The notes under the pieces: generated by a model
The model's input: only the letters and a program-made list of their open reading frames with translations
Told to the model about the DNA's origin: nothing
The model's database searches: none
Position numbers and translations under genes: made by a program
In this document: positions 11,747-22,896 of the stretch, one piece after another
Numbering within the stretch: the stretch's first letter is position 1
Layout of the letters: every line of letters begins with the position of its first letter
From: Marsupella aquatica
Lineage: Eukaryota; Marchantiophyta
Length of the DNA: 64,000 nt
Direction: 5' to 3'
NCBI GenBank assembly: GCA_973895155.1
Contig: OZ316895.1
Location: 3,534,001 to 3,598,000 of the forward strand

Positions 11747-12187
11747 CCTCCCTTCCTCTCCTCTCCTCTCCTCTCTTCTCCTCTCTTCTCCTCCGCTTTC
11801 CTCCGATGCTCTCCTCTCTTCTCCTCTCTTCTCGTCCGCTTTCCTCCCATGCACTCCCCTCGATTGCGCTGATCTTCCCCAAGCGTTCACATCGACGGCA
11901 TCCTCCCTTCCTCTCCTCTCCTCTCCTCTCTTCTCCTCGCTTCTCCTCTCCTCTCTTCTCCTCTCTTCTCGTCCGCTTTCCTCCGATGCACTCCTCTCGA
12001 TTGCGCTCTTCTCGTCCGCTTTCCTCCAATGCACTTCCTCTCGATTGCGCTCGACTTGTCCGATTTCCTCCGATGCACTCGTCTCGATTGCGCTGAGCTT
12101 CCCCAAGAGTTGACATCGACGGGAAGGTTTGGCACCTCGATGTCGGCACTTCGTCACCTGGGGGCGTAGGGCGGTACTACGTTCCAA
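11747..12187 (-). repeat. Purine-rich tandem repeats in the SEC13 leader
   Basis: On the gene strand this is GAGAGGAGAGG-type microsatellite alternating with a repeated block containing 'ggaaagcggacgagaaga' and 'caatcgagagg'. The block recurs at least five times between about 11,800 and 12,100. It directly precedes the SEC13 ATG and most likely forms the 5' UTR. The SEC13 frame stays open through the whole tract, but it has no ATG of its own, so I do not annotate it as protein. Confidence 0.75.
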
Positions 12188-12285
12188 GGGTTGGGCTGTT
12201 CCATATTATCATATACCGTAGGCCTTGTGGTATAATGGTAACCCTGGTCCCAACCAGGGTTCTCTAACCTAGTCTATATTTATTT

Positions 12286-12817
12286 ACTTGTATTATAACA
12301 GTTGAGATCTAAATAGTTTTTTGCTGCTCAATAGCACCGTGTGAGCTCTAATAGTGTCACTCACACTAGATAAGCCCGCCTAGCAAATCAAAGTTATCTT
12401 CTCGTCAAACCGCTACCCAGTTCACCCGCCTAGCAAATCAAAGTTATCTTCTCGTCAAACCGCTACCCAGTTCACCCGTTGAAGGGTGCATTTACCCTTC
12501 GACAGGTGAACATAACTTTGATTTGCCAGGTGGGCTTATCTAGTGTGAGGGACACTATTAGAGCTCACTAGGTGCTATTGAGCAACAAAAAAAACTATTT
12601 AGTATGACAACCTAGGCTTGGTTTTACTTGGGGTCCTTTCCCCTAGTTTCCTTCCCTTGGGTTGGGTTGCTTTGCCTTTGGGATCTTGTGTCCCGGTTTG
12701 GCCATTTTGCCCTGGGCAGTGTGATATATATATTATTGGGAGGATCTTGTCGGTTTGGCATTTTTGCCCCTGGGCAATGTGATATATATTTAGTAAGAGG
12801 ACTGTTATAATACAAGT
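12286..12817. mobile_element. Nested inverted-repeat element between two divergent genes
   Basis: Outer pair: a 17-base sequence at 12286-12302 (acttgtattataacagt) is exactly reverse-complemented at 12801-12817. Inside it lies a foldback element at 12309-12602 that starts CTAAATAGTTTTTT and ends AAAACTATTTAG. Its arms are about 100 bp and include 'ctcaatagcacc', 'gtgagctctaatagtgtc' and 'ctagataagccc'. A 50-bp unit is duplicated in tandem in the left arm (12377-12426 and 12427-12476). Between the foldback and the right outer arm there is an imperfect tandem repeat (12,674-12,800) carrying 'ggatcttgt', 'tttgcccctgggca' and 'gtgatatatat'. No coding capacity. It lies between the SEC13 and SG1-like starts. 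Confidence 0.7.
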
Positions 12818-12962
12818 ATAGGCACACCAGCTTCCTGCCTGTCGAGGTGAAAAGGCGAGAAGGTCTAGATTATTGGAGACTGCATGGAAGCTGATTACCC
12901 TACTCTTTGGGGACAATGAACTTCACCACATCGAGCTCTAGAGACAGATAGGCAGAGCATCC

Positions 12963-15900
12963 ATGGCGACGATTACAGCAGGCCCATTGCATGCTGCTGC
13001 TGCTGTGGAGCTCCAGCTGAAGAATGGCCTTGGTAGCAGTAGAAGAAACCATCTGGAGCTCTCCCTCCCATGCAGAGTGCAGATTTTTAGACGAGAGTTT
13101 CGAAGATGTTCCGGGATGAGGTGTTCCGTTGGCAGCAGCCAAAATTCAGCTAAACGAGGAGGAGGAGGAGGAGGCAAAAGTGATAACGGTACCTCAGAGA
13201 ATTTCGATGCATTGAGAAAATTGGATAGCAGCCGCTGCTCAAACTGTGAATCGGACAAGGATGGAGCTAACGGTGGCAATCCTGCTCGGAACCGAGGGTT
13301 TAGGGTTTTTCGGGGGCAATTGGATGTCACGAAGAGTGCCAAATCCGTGGGAATGGTGTTGGGAGGTGTAGTACTGGCTCTGGGTTTTGGTGCTCTTCGT
13401 TTCTGCAAGCCTGCGTATGCCGAAAATGTCGCGCCACCGCCAACTCTGAGCTCTCCTCTCAAAGTTGAGGAGCCCAAAGCAGAGCACAAATCGGACGAGG
13501 TTGTTGCTCCGGAAGATCAGTCGTCTGCAGGGCAAGAAATGAGTGGAGCTGAAGGGGAATTCGAGCCGCCTTTCGGAGAAGGGTCCGATTTGACGAATGA
13601 TCCGGCGGAAGTGCTCTTGAGAAGCTATTTGCAAATGAATCCCGCCGATACGAAGGCGCTGCAAGCCTTGTTGTTTCTGCGATTGAAGAAAGGACAGGTC
13701 AGTGCGGCAGGGCCTGTGCTGGAGAAGTTGATGGAGCTTGAGCCTGATAATCTGGAGTGGAAGTACATCAGAGCCCAGGCTGATGAATTCGCTGGCGATC
13801 TGCCCCAGGCTCGTCGAGGGTTTGAAGAGATCCTGCAGATCAGGCCTTTGTCTGCGAGAGCATGGCAGGTAGGTGTGAATGAGTGCTTTCATTCTCAATG
13901 AAGATTCTGTCTCTAAACCATGAAAATCAGTACACCATTTACAGGATGTGTTCTGGTCTATGTTGTGACTTAAAATTAAGATGGGTCATACCAGTTATCA
14001 GGTTTTTGTTACAATACTGTGAGTCACCATAACATGAGCTACACTAAAATTGATCTGCATGCTAAAATCATTCCAAGTACAAACGTAACCTTTGTCGCGC
14101 TCAAATGTTTTTGGAGGCTGGAGACCAGTGCCACACTAGCACTATTCAGACTAATAACTTGTTGGAGGCGAGGGCAAGTGCTATGTTATCTTGAGTCACG
14201 CTAATACCATTATCAGAGACATTATATGGTTTCTTCCCGCAACAAATGCATTTGTAAAAACTGTGACGGAGACCAATCCTGAAAACAGGGTAGATATCGT
14301 TCACAATCCGTCCATGTGCATACTCGAATCTCTACGGAGCCCAGAGGACTTGTTTTGAGCCAATTGTTGGAACCCTGCGTTTAACAAACTCAAGACGAGT
14401 GCTCGTTCCCCACGGCAATAGATCGTACGTGGTGGAAATGATGAGGTAGTCCTTCAGACTACTCGTTAGAACTGTACCTTCCAGGTGTAAGGGTTTAAGC
14501 CCGCTCTCGGAATCTCTGTATCATTGCGTCATGTCATGGAAGATGACGGTTCGTGAATTGTTCGTGACTCATATTATCGAGAGTCCACCCTTCTGAGCTC
14601 TTGCAGGGTTTAGGGTTTAAGGGATCCCAGGTGCAATCCTATGCTCCTGAGATGCTTTCAACCTTTTAAGATCCGTGTAAAGGCGCTTTCGGTCCCTCCG
14701 TGAGACAAGGAAAAACTTTCCTTCCCGTATGGACACAGCGAGAGTGCGTCTTACTAAACAAAACATGGAATTTCGACAGGATGATGAGGGTTTTGCTGAT
14801 TTATTTCAGGCCTTTCTCGGTGTGTTGGTCTTCACATATAACATGCAATTCGACTTGACGGCATTTGTGAATCCGTTGCAGGGCTTGGCAGTCGTCATGC
14901 ACAGGACAGGCGAAAATGAAGAAGCGCTCAAAATGCTAAACGAAGCTGTACAGACAGCCGTTGCTTCAGGCCAATCAAAAGAGTCCCTGAATTTAAAAAT
15001 GCTTATGGGCCAGCTACACACAATTCAGGTTCGTTTTCTTCTCGTTGCCACAGTTTCGTTCCGTCTGTAAACTTCCAACCCAGCCCTATAGATGCTTGTG
15101 TAAGTGTCTCTGTTCCTGTTTCACCTTATAGATAGCTTTGGAATTTTGTGACTCGATTTTAGTACGCAATTGAACGAGCTGATTCCAACGGTTCAACATT
15201 TTTGGCTCAAGTGATATAACCTCTCGTACTTCAGTAACATAAGAGCCTCTTTAAGAACTAACCAAATTCATAATCAGTACATTTGCGCTTTGTAAGTCAC
15301 ACAACACATTGCCGTGCAACTTTGCTCCGTCCCCTTTTTGTTGTCCCCGATTGTCATCCTATGTACTTGACAAGGATTAACCTAGTGTTCATGGACATGC
15401 CTCCAGGGTGATTTGGAGAAAGCCATGGAGCTATACAAGCTTGTAGTCGAAGAAGATCCACAGGACTATCGACCGTATCTCTGTCAGGTTTGACGATCCT
15501 TAGATCCCATGATACATCAAATGACTCTGAACTGCTGGTGCTCTACGAAATCTTAACATGAATTGCCTGAAAATCAACTTGGATTATTATCTACCAGGCT
15601 ACCCCAGCTCAGTTGCCGAGGTCTGATTTTGACTGGATCTATGGTTTCGGACCCTCACTACCTCAGATCTCAAAATTATAACTTCATGAGTGGTTTGCTC
15701 CTGCTCTTCGCGTTGATCCAGATGTGTTAGGGGTTAATGATGTAGTGATTAGCTGGTCTTCTCTTGATATTGGTATTGACTTAGATAAAATGGGAGAATC
15801 TTTCAAGGATTGTAACGTATGGCTGTTTTGTGTGCGGAACCCCGGTGCACTCTGTTTTGAGCTCCTGTTTCTTGCTTGCTTTTACAGGGACTGGTATACA

Positions 15901-16148
15901 GTATCATTGGAGAGGACGCGGAGGCAGAGAAGTACTTTCGACGGTACCGTAAACTGTGTCCAAAGGACCTACAACAGCGAGGCTTCCTTGATGAGTTGAT
16001 GCTGAGAGCCAAGAGCGAATCGAAGGAGTTAAGTAAACGCTCCAAGAAAGAAGAAGAGCTGAAGAAGAAAGGGAAAACCCCCCCTAAACCCATGCGGCAG
16101 CCTCTTGCCTCGGGTGCCGGCCCTAAAGGCAATCAAGATGCCAGATAG
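12963..16148 (+). CDS. SG1: SLOW GREEN 1-like plastid TPR protein, four exons
   Basis: Exons 12963-13868, 14882-15028, 15407-15487 and 15888-16148 give 464 residues. All introns are GT-AG and phase 0. SG1-type proteins are chloroplast-targeted TPR proteins needed for chloroplast development and greening in Arabidopsis. Residues 1-70 look like a transit peptide (rich in Ala, Ser and Arg, few acids). One hydrophobic segment lies at about 128-147, followed by PAYAE. TPR-like helices run from about 210 to the GLAVVMHRTGENEEAL region in exon 2 and on through GDLEKAMELYKLVVEEDP in exon 3. The exon 3-4 junction gives RPYLCQ-GLVYSIIG, then QRGFLDELMLRAKS, which matches the family's C-terminal pattern. 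The tail is basic and lysine-rich. Two 11-codon frames starting at ATGs at 12,884 and 12,916 lie upstream and may be uORFs if transcribed. No clear TATA box. Confidence 0.93.
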
Positions 16149-17228
16149 TGGGTGGAGAAACATTGCTCAAAAATTTAAATGTTTAGTGATGAAGTTTTGA
16201 CAGTTTTATATTCAAAGGGTTATACGGGCACAGTTTGGAATGTTGACACGCTTTGAACATGAGGTCTTTCGTGTGCTTTTTGATGCGGGATAGAGGAAGT
16301 GGAGAGCTGGCAAAAGAACTGAGCGGGAGTGGTGCCCAGACATACTACTATTATTTCAAAGGACTGGACAGGACGTTGTGGGGCCTTGTCAGAAGTCTGA
16401 TCCAGTGTTATAGGAAATCCTGGGGTTGCATCTTCACCTGAAGAGGTGCAAGATTCACAAGAGGTTGTGAATCGGTTCCAACAGATCATTTGGTAGAGAA
16501 ACTTTAGGATCTTCGAATCCTTTGTTCTCTCGCTAGACTCCCTCAGCCGCTTGAATTTACGTACTACAGGCCTCAGTTCATCCTCTCTTAAGAATCTTTT
16601 TTTTTTAGTTCTCTGAATTTTTTTATGGAATCTATCATAAATTTCGTGCTAACCCCACGGATGAGGGGAGGCCAAGCAGGCCACACAGCCCAGACTTCTC
16701 TTAAGAATCTTAGAATGTGATGATGGCAAAAGCTGCCCTCCTTTGAAGGCCCAAGAACATTTCGTGCCAAAGCCATTTGGGGCGAAATGAAGTGAACCAT
16801 GAGGAATTATCTGTGCAAGGGATCACAAGCTTGTGAAGATCGATGTAAGATTAGCCTAGTGCCCATCCATAGCACATTGTCATTGCAGCCATGTGGAGGC
16901 AAGGAAACGTTGCAGCAAAACCTAGTCAAAGGTGTTGCACCTCAGGCAGGGCCATGGCACACATGAGCATTCATCAGGAGGGCTGGGGGAGGCAAGGGCA
17001 GCAACATTTTCTTCTTCTTTTGCCCCCTCTGCCCACGTCCCCTTCCCCTCCCCTTTCTCTTCTCCCCCTCCCTGCACCCTGTGTTGTGTTGTGCAGGTGT
17101 TGGGGCAGGCAAGGCAGCCTGTGGGGTGGTGAGCACATTGGACGGGGGGAGGCAAGCGGGTGGGCTTAGGACGGGCCTGCTGGTGATCTAACAATGCAAG
17201 AAAAACAGGCCCATTATCCAACATCCAA
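16149..17228. other. SG1-like 3' region and intergenic
   Basis: Probable 3' UTR followed by intergenic sequence. A pyrimidine-rich block lies at about 17,005-17,080. The frames at 16,891-17,245 exist on both strands over it and are composition artefacts. No other gene seen. Confidence 0.45.
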
Positions 17229-17372
17229 GATTGTTTCCTGCTCACAACTTTTTTTTGCCAAAAAGACCATGGAGTAGGCGGGATTGCATATCATAGTGGT
17301 TATTGTTTCCTGCTCACAACTTTTTTGGTCAAAAAGACCATGGAGTAGGAGGGATTGCATATTATAGTGGTT
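17229..17372. repeat. 72-bp tandem duplication
   Basis: Two copies, starting near 17,229 and 17,301. Each contains 'ttgtttcctgctcacaac', 'aaaaagaccatggagtagg' and 'gggattgcatat', with a few substitutions and a changed T-run between them. Confidence 0.85.
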
Positions 17373-18360
17373 AATACTCTCGAGACTTTTTCCACTTTTG
17401 GATTGGCAAAAAAGTGTGGAGGCCAAAGTCTCTTCTGACACAAAGTGCACTATTCTGTCAACCCAGAAAGAGTTCAGGGTGAAGAAAGAGGACTGGATGG
17501 ATAGGAGGCCCAAATACTCCATGCTCTCCAACTTCAGCACCCTCAATCTATCTATACAACTCAGATTGTGAAAACTGTCTACCCTTTCTCAAGTTTGCGC
17601 GGGTTAGACTTGTGAACACTGGGTTATGGATTTTCATACCGAGGGACAGCTGGGACACTGAAGTTTGTTTAACATGTCTTCTGAAAAAATCAAAACTTTG
17701 GTATTATTAAGCAGTTCAAGCCTGTAGTGTATTTTTTGCTCCTTTACTTTCATTATGATTTTTTAGTAATTATGCTTAAAAATATTCAAACATAACACAT
17801 GTCATAATATGATTAAACAAGCCCAATGCCACATGTCAAGAAAAAGATGTTGAGACTAGGCAAGGAAATGTGGGCAAGATAAAGAAATGCAGATGAGGAA
17901 AGAAAATGTAAGGGAGTCAGAGATGGGATCCAAGGAAGGAGAGTGTTGTAATAACCATGTGCAATCTAAAATATTTATTTTTGATGTAAATTGATTAAAT
18001 TTTTTAAAATATATATGAGATAAAAAATATCAGAAACTCAAGTTTATAGAATATTATATATATATATATATTAATATATTAATATTGAAAATAAGATATA
18101 TTGAATTTTTGTAATATTTTCTTTCCTCCAACATATTTTCAAAAAGCTTGTGCTTTTGTTGTCTTCTCCTTCTCCAGTTGCCTTGCAAGTGAAAAACTAA
18201 TAATTATTTTAAGATTCACAATCATAAGTTATAAAATATTATAATATTTTTGGGTATAATAACATATTAAATTTTAATTCAAATTATTTAAGTTGAAAAA
18301 GGTATCAAAATTGATTAAAATTGTCACCCACAATAATTAATTTTTGAAATTGATAAATAT
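17373..18360. other. AT-rich intergenic with partial dispersed-repeat copy
   Basis: Strongly AT-rich, with a (TA)n microsatellite near 18,056-18,072. At about 18,150-18,240 there is a partial copy of the dispersed repeat found at 38.1 and 63 kb, recognised by 'ccagttgccttgcaagtg'. No gene seen. Confidence 0.5.
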
Positions 18361-18650
18361 CAAGATAGGAAATGCATACCAACAGTGAGACCCACAGGCA
18401 CTCTTGGATGAAAGACACTACTTGGATGATTAATCCTGATAGGTTAATGGATAATTAGACCCTCAAGCAATGGTGAAAAATCATTTTTTTAATTGATGAA
18501 GGTATCAAGATAGAAAATGCATACCAATAGCGAGACCCACAAGCACTGTTGAAAGGGGAAACGATGAAAGACACGACTTGGACAAAAAATCCTGATAGAT
18601 TAATGGATAAATGGTCTCACCCTAGTTTGTGCTCAAGGGACACTTTTCCC
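18361..18650. repeat. ~145-bp imperfect tandem duplication
   Basis: Two copies, at 18,361 and 18,506. Both have 'caagatag.aaatgcatacca', 'gagacccaca', 'gatgaaagacac', 'acttgga' and 'aatcctgatag.ttaatgga'. They differ by indels and substitutions. Confidence 0.75.
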
Positions 18651-18731
18651 CCTCCAAAGCTGACCTCACCATAATAGATCTCTCCAAGAGATAGCTCTAT
18701 ACTGCCCCTTATTGTTGTCCCCCCAACGTGC

Positions 18732-18908
18732 GTCATGCGCGGCTCTACACCCGGTATTACTGTCTCGCCAACATCATCCACTGGCCTTTTGTTTTCTTTT
18801 GTATTTTTTAGTAACAAAAAGTCATGCGCGGCACTACACCCGGTATTGTTGTCTCGCCAACATCATCCACTGCCCTTTTGTTTTCTTTTGTATTTTTTAG
18901 TAACAAAA
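18732..18908. repeat. 89-bp tandem duplication
   Basis: Copies at 18732-18820 and 18821-18908. Each begins gtcatgcgcggc, continues through 'acacccggtatt' and 'ctcgccaacatcatccactg', and ends 'gtattttttagtaacaaaa'. They are nearly identical, so the event is recent. Confidence 0.9.
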
Positions 18909-19429
18909 GGTCACTGGAATCCACCTCTCCAAAAAGTTTCCTCTCCTTTTGGCCAAAATATGCAAATATGCTAGGTTTTCTGTTTCGCATTAGCCACTTT
19001 CCCACCTAGCCAAACCCAATAGGCAGAATGTTGCGGTTATCCATAAATACAGGGAGTTAGGAAAATCAAAAAACAATTCCATGAATCCAGTGAGCTAGGT
19101 AGATCAGAAAATAATTCTAGAAAATCACATGAAGAGAATTCCTGGCATCTTTTTGAGTGGCGAGAAAGGAAAATCCTAAGACTTTGAAAAATAAAGGAAA
19201 GACCTGAAACCCACTCCCACCTGGCTACCAACCTACATTGTCAGCCATGGCAGCAGAAGATCCCACCAACCATGGTTACGATCCACATGCCACACAAGAA
19301 TGTGGGATGGGGCTCACCAAGTCAACATAAAATTTGGGAGCCATTCCTTGGGATTGTCCCCAGGGTGGTTCCCACGAAGTCCTTCAAATTAATCTTTTGT
19401 GGCCCACATTTATCTAGCGCGAAGCACGG
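18909..19429. other. Intergenic, no gene seen
   Basis: No recognisable coding or RNA feature. A short imperfect duplication near 19,060-19,115 repeats an 'aaaaca/aaaata attc...atgaatcca' motif. Confidence 0.4.
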
Positions 19430-19900
19430 CTAGGATTCAGGGCATGCAGTGGAAAGGCTGACCTAATAAAGCAACTTCAGGGCCTGCGGTCTAGAAGCAT
19501 ATGAGTGCAAGCAACTTCAGGGCCAGAGGTCTAGAAGCATATGAGTGCAGCACGATGCGAAGCTTGCATTCAGGGCATGCATTCTAAAGGCTTACCTACA
19601 AAGGCTGCTCCAGGGCCTGTGGTCTGGAGGTTTAACTAATAAATAAGAAGTGAAGGGAATAGGATTCTGGGCCTGGCCCACAGGCTTAACTAATAGAGCA
19701 CTATTCGAAGCTACCGTAGGACAGGGGCCTGCAATCGAGAGCCTTACTTAACTAATAAAGCACTGTACAGATTCAGGGCCTGGAGTCGAGAGACTTCACC
19801 TAACAGGACAGATTCAGCGCCTGCGGTCTGGAGGCTTTACTAGTCTAGCAGCTTAATTAATATAGCACGATGGGGAGCTAGGATTCAGGGTCTCCCTTCT
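19430..19900. repeat. Degenerate array built on 'cagggcctgcggtct'
   Basis: A loose array in which 'attcagggcctg', 'ggtctagaagc/ggtctggaggc' and 'cttaactaataaagcac' recur about every 40-65 bp. At least eight degenerate units are visible. Two adjacent units at about 19,477-19,550 are nearly identical (37 bp). No coding frame spans it. Confidence 0.7.
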
Positions 19901-20583
19901 AAAAAAGAGAATTATATGCCTTATAGAGCAATCATATCCTGTTCGATTCGCTGACACTGATAGAAAAACTAGCCGGGGAATTTGCACCACTATCAGTCTC
20001 TTAAAGCAACAGCAGCGTTGAGGACGCTTTGTACCATCCTGAAACACTCTAACAAAGAAGAAAACAGAACACCTGCCACACAACTATTTCGTGCACTGAA
20101 CCTAATTAATAGAACCTGTCAAAGCAACGTCATCCCACTTACACAAACGCTCAACCAACAAAGGCTTCAAGGAGGTTTTGCACCATCACAAAACAACCTG
20201 AAGAAAGAAACCACACGCTCCTGTACATCTAACATTCACGTTGGAGGTCCTGACAAAGTGCAAGTCTTTGACCACTCTCTCTCTATCCGGGTTCAGAATG
20301 GTAGAACGGCAGACAACATGAAAAATGCAAAGATATAGAAACCTGAGGAACCATATTTCTAAGTAGGGAGGGAGGGGGAGTTTGCACAGCCGAAGTGGTT
20401 GACTGGGTTGTGTCAAAGATGCAATACAAACATGAACCCAACTCCTTCATAACGACCAGAGCCGACCCACAAAAACAGATTCTTTATTATTCCTAAGGTG
20501 CGCACAAGTTAGGCCCTCCAAAAGAATCAGCGCCGTTATCATTCCTCACTGCATTCAACACGTGAACCACCATTGACCCTCAA
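19901..20583. other. Intergenic, no gene seen
   Basis: A 118-codon frame at 19,982-20,338 resembles nothing I know and has no support. The last ~110 bases look like a worn extra unit of the array that follows. Confidence 0.4.
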
Positions 20584-21250
20584 TATCAAGGGCCTGTATG
20601 TAAGACAAAACATAATAGCATCGTAGCAGGGCCTTCATAGAACCAAATAATTCTGCTCTCCTGAAGCACACACAACACATCAGCAGCTCCTACTATCAAG
20701 GGCCGACATATAAGACCAAACATCAAGGCATCAAAGCAGGTTCTTCTCAGGAATGGATGTCCAGGCTTCTTAAAGCACATAAATTACATCAGCTATTTGA
20801 GCCCCTAATCGAGGACTAACATATAAAACAGAGTAAGGGGCATCATAGCATAGCGGAGCCTTCACAGAACTGGGAGCCCTTGTTTCCTGAAGTTCATAGC
20901 GCATGTCAACCTCATTTCAACCCCTGATATGGAGGCAGGAAATTCAAGGCACTCCAAGTAGAATCACGGCACCAGAATCCTCAGCTCTCCCGATGTACAT
21001 AAAACGCATGAGCCTCATTCTAGCTCTGCCTATCAAGGCCAAGTTTGACATAAAACATGCATCACCACATAGCTCCTTTGTCGCACCAAGCCCTCTGCAT
21101 TTCCTGAAGTATATACTACATGCGAGCCTTTGTTTGGACCCTCCCTATTCAGGGCCAAAATGTAAGGTATTACAGGAGAGCATCACAGGGAAACAGATAC
21201 GGAATGAGTCCTCAGCCTGCCTGCCTGCCTGCCTCCTCTGCACATAATAC
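20584..21250. repeat. ~112-bp degenerate tandem array next to the RBR ligase stop
   Basis: Six units begin with a 'tatcaagggcc'-like motif at 20584, 20694, 20806, 20925, 21031 and 21146. Spacing is 106-119 bp. Each carries 'acataaaac'-like, 'gcatca.agcagagccttc'-like and 'cctgaagcacat'-like motifs in the same order. The copies are well diverged. The array ends within a few bases of the minus-strand gene's stop codon and may lie in its 3' UTR. A short (cctg)n run lies at about 21,219-21,238. Confidence 0.8.
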
Positions 21251-21252
21251 TG

Positions 21253-22896
21253 CTACCACAATCCCTTTGAACTATTGCTACCTTTATTTGAACTTCGCCT
21301 GGAAATATCAACATCCGCGAGCCCATTCTCCAGTGCTCGAACTAAATTTTCGAAGTAGGTACGTGTCACACTCGTCAACCCTGCAAGTTTAGTACGAAAT
21401 TCGTTGAAATTATTTTGTGTGTCTCCGTCCAGAAACACTTGCAAATCCTTTTCTGCACACTGATGAAGTCTCTCCAAATGGGCTTCTGCCTCCCCTTGCA
21501 CATACTCAAAAAATTGCCGCTTGAGGTGATCATTGTCAGGTAAATAGTAGCCATATGCGTAAGTCCACTTCAAGACTCGTCGACACTCCACAATCTGCAG
21601 CCAAGCTTCATTCACGAATTTCAATTGGGATACAGGTTGGCATTGCTTATCGCTGAGCTTCTCAATCTGCACAGCTTGCATCTGCTGAAGATCAGAGAGG
21701 GCTTTTGCCCTCGAAGATTCGTTTGTGGCCCAGCGCTCATAGTAATGCGTGTAACGTTCCAACGAGTTTTTAGCCATTTCTCGTCTTCTTTCCGCTTCAT
21801 CATACACACCTTCTTGCTTGGCTGTCTCATATCGGTTGCACGCATAGAATCCTCCGGTCCTCTCACCGTGGTTAATCCAAGCTCCGAGACAGAGCCAGCA
21901 AAATTCAAATTTACAGGGTGGTGTGCAGGTAATATGCATGCACCCTTGGTTTTTTTCTATAGGTCGCTTACACTTTGGACAAGGCTTGGAATTGGCCAGG
22001 ATCCAGTTCATATTTTCAGATTCTGCACTATTTTTAAGAATCCACTTCGCAACAGTCTCACAATCCACGGGTCGATGAGCCTCCTCCAGACAATTCCAGC
22101 AAAAGTTGTGAGAACACTTGCATACAATGTCGTACGAGCCAGCACCAGGTACGTACTCCACTGCATACTCGCAACCCGGAGCTGGGCACCACTTCGCCGT
22201 TCTGTTGTTTTCGACGAAGGTTCTCAGCAGGTATCGTGTATACTTGGCTCCGTCCTCTGGCGAGACCAACGACAAAACCATGTCTTCCCCAATCGCAGCG
22301 CCGCATGATGGATCAGCGCAGTGCAGAGTCAGACAGCCAGGTCCGTCGCTGATCGCGGTGCGGATGTACTGCGTCCAGCATGAGTCGCAGAAAAAATGCA
22401 CACACGTCGGAGCCGCTTTCATTCTCTCCAATGAGTGCGACTCAAAACAAATTCCGCATGTCATCTCCTTCGGGAGGTTTCTCCTTTCATCTGCCAGTTG
22501 TGGACGCTGGACCAGCCCCACACTTTCACGCACTCGTTCCTCATCTGCAAACCACTCGTCATTCACTTTGCTTACGCTCCAATTGAAGAATCGCAGTAGA
22601 ATCCCAGCTTCAGTCCTCGACACCGAGAGGAAATTCGTGATAGTGGAGACCGCGTCTTCCTGCCGCTCCCGGATGTCCTTCTCACTCAAAATGGTGTAAT
22701 TTGCCTGCGGCAGGCGGGAACTGGCGAGCAAGTCATCCGCGGCCGACCCGTCAAATGCCCCATAGTCAGACTCGTCGTTGTCGTCGTCACTCCCCATTTG
22801 TTGGTCACTCCCATCGTCTTCGTCTTCATTAGTATCATAGAAGTCTCCATCCGACATCCCACCCCAAGCATCCTGCATTTCATCTTCTGAGTCCAT
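21253..22896 (-). CDS. ARI: ARI7/8-type RBR E3 ubiquitin ligase (Ariadne)
   Basis: Single exon, 547 residues, the usual length for plant class A Ariadne proteins. RBR ligases accept ubiquitin from an E2 onto a RING2 cysteine and then pass it to the substrate. Order: acidic N-terminus (1-50), UBA-like helices (about 75-125), RING1 from C147/C150 through C170/C173, IBR at about 215-280 (C237, C242, C259, C261, C266, C269), RING2 from C306/C309 ([19 protein letters not shown]) with the catalytic cysteine at C319, then the helical Ariadne domain (about 360-520). All metal ligands and C319 are present, so it should be active. The end is serine-rich. The ATG at 22,896 opens directly into the acidic start typical of the family. 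The missing introns are notable, as Arabidopsis class A genes are, as far as I recall, intron-rich. Confidence 0.97.
   Translation of the reverse strand: MDSEDEMQDAWGGMSDGDFYDTNEDEDDGSDQQMGSDDDNDESDYGAFDGSAADDLLASSRLPQANYTILSEKDIRERQEDAVSTITNFLSVSRTEAGILLRFFNWSVSKVNDEWFADEERVRESVGLVQRPQLADERRNLPKEMTCGICFESHSLERMKAAPTCVHFFCDSCWTQYIRTAISDGPGCLTLHCADPSCGAAIGEDMVLSLVSPEDGAKYTRYLLRTFVENNRTAKWCPAPGCEYAVEYVPGAGSYDIVCKCSHNFCWNCLEEAHRPVDCETVAKWILKNSAESENMNWILANSKPCPKCKRPIEKNQGCMHITCTPPCKFEFCWLCLGAWINHGERTGGFYACNRYETAKQEGVYDEAERRREMAKNSLERYTHYYERWATNESSRAKALSDLQQMQAVQIEKLSDKQCQPVSQLKFVNEAWLQIVECRRVLKWTYAYGYYLPDNDHLKRQFFEYVQGEAEAHLERLHQCAEKDLQVFLDGDTQNNFNEFRTKLAGLTSVTRTYFENLVRALENGLADVDISRRSSNKGSNSSKGLW

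Noticed and set aside
11644-12096. Plus-strand frame of 150 codons opposite the SEC13 leader
   Set aside because: It is the antisense reading of GAGAGG repeats and consists almost only of Ser, Leu and Pro.
10796-12187. 463-codon version of SEC13 starting at 12,187
   Set aside because: The first codon is TTG, and there is no ATG before 11,746. The extension is repeat-encoded and absent from the family.
13239-13898. 219-codon minus-strand frame over SG1-like exon 1
   Set aside because: Shadow of the well-supported plus-strand exon.
21625-22699. Plus-strand frames of 193-227 codons
   Set aside because: Antisense shadows of the RBR ligase gene.
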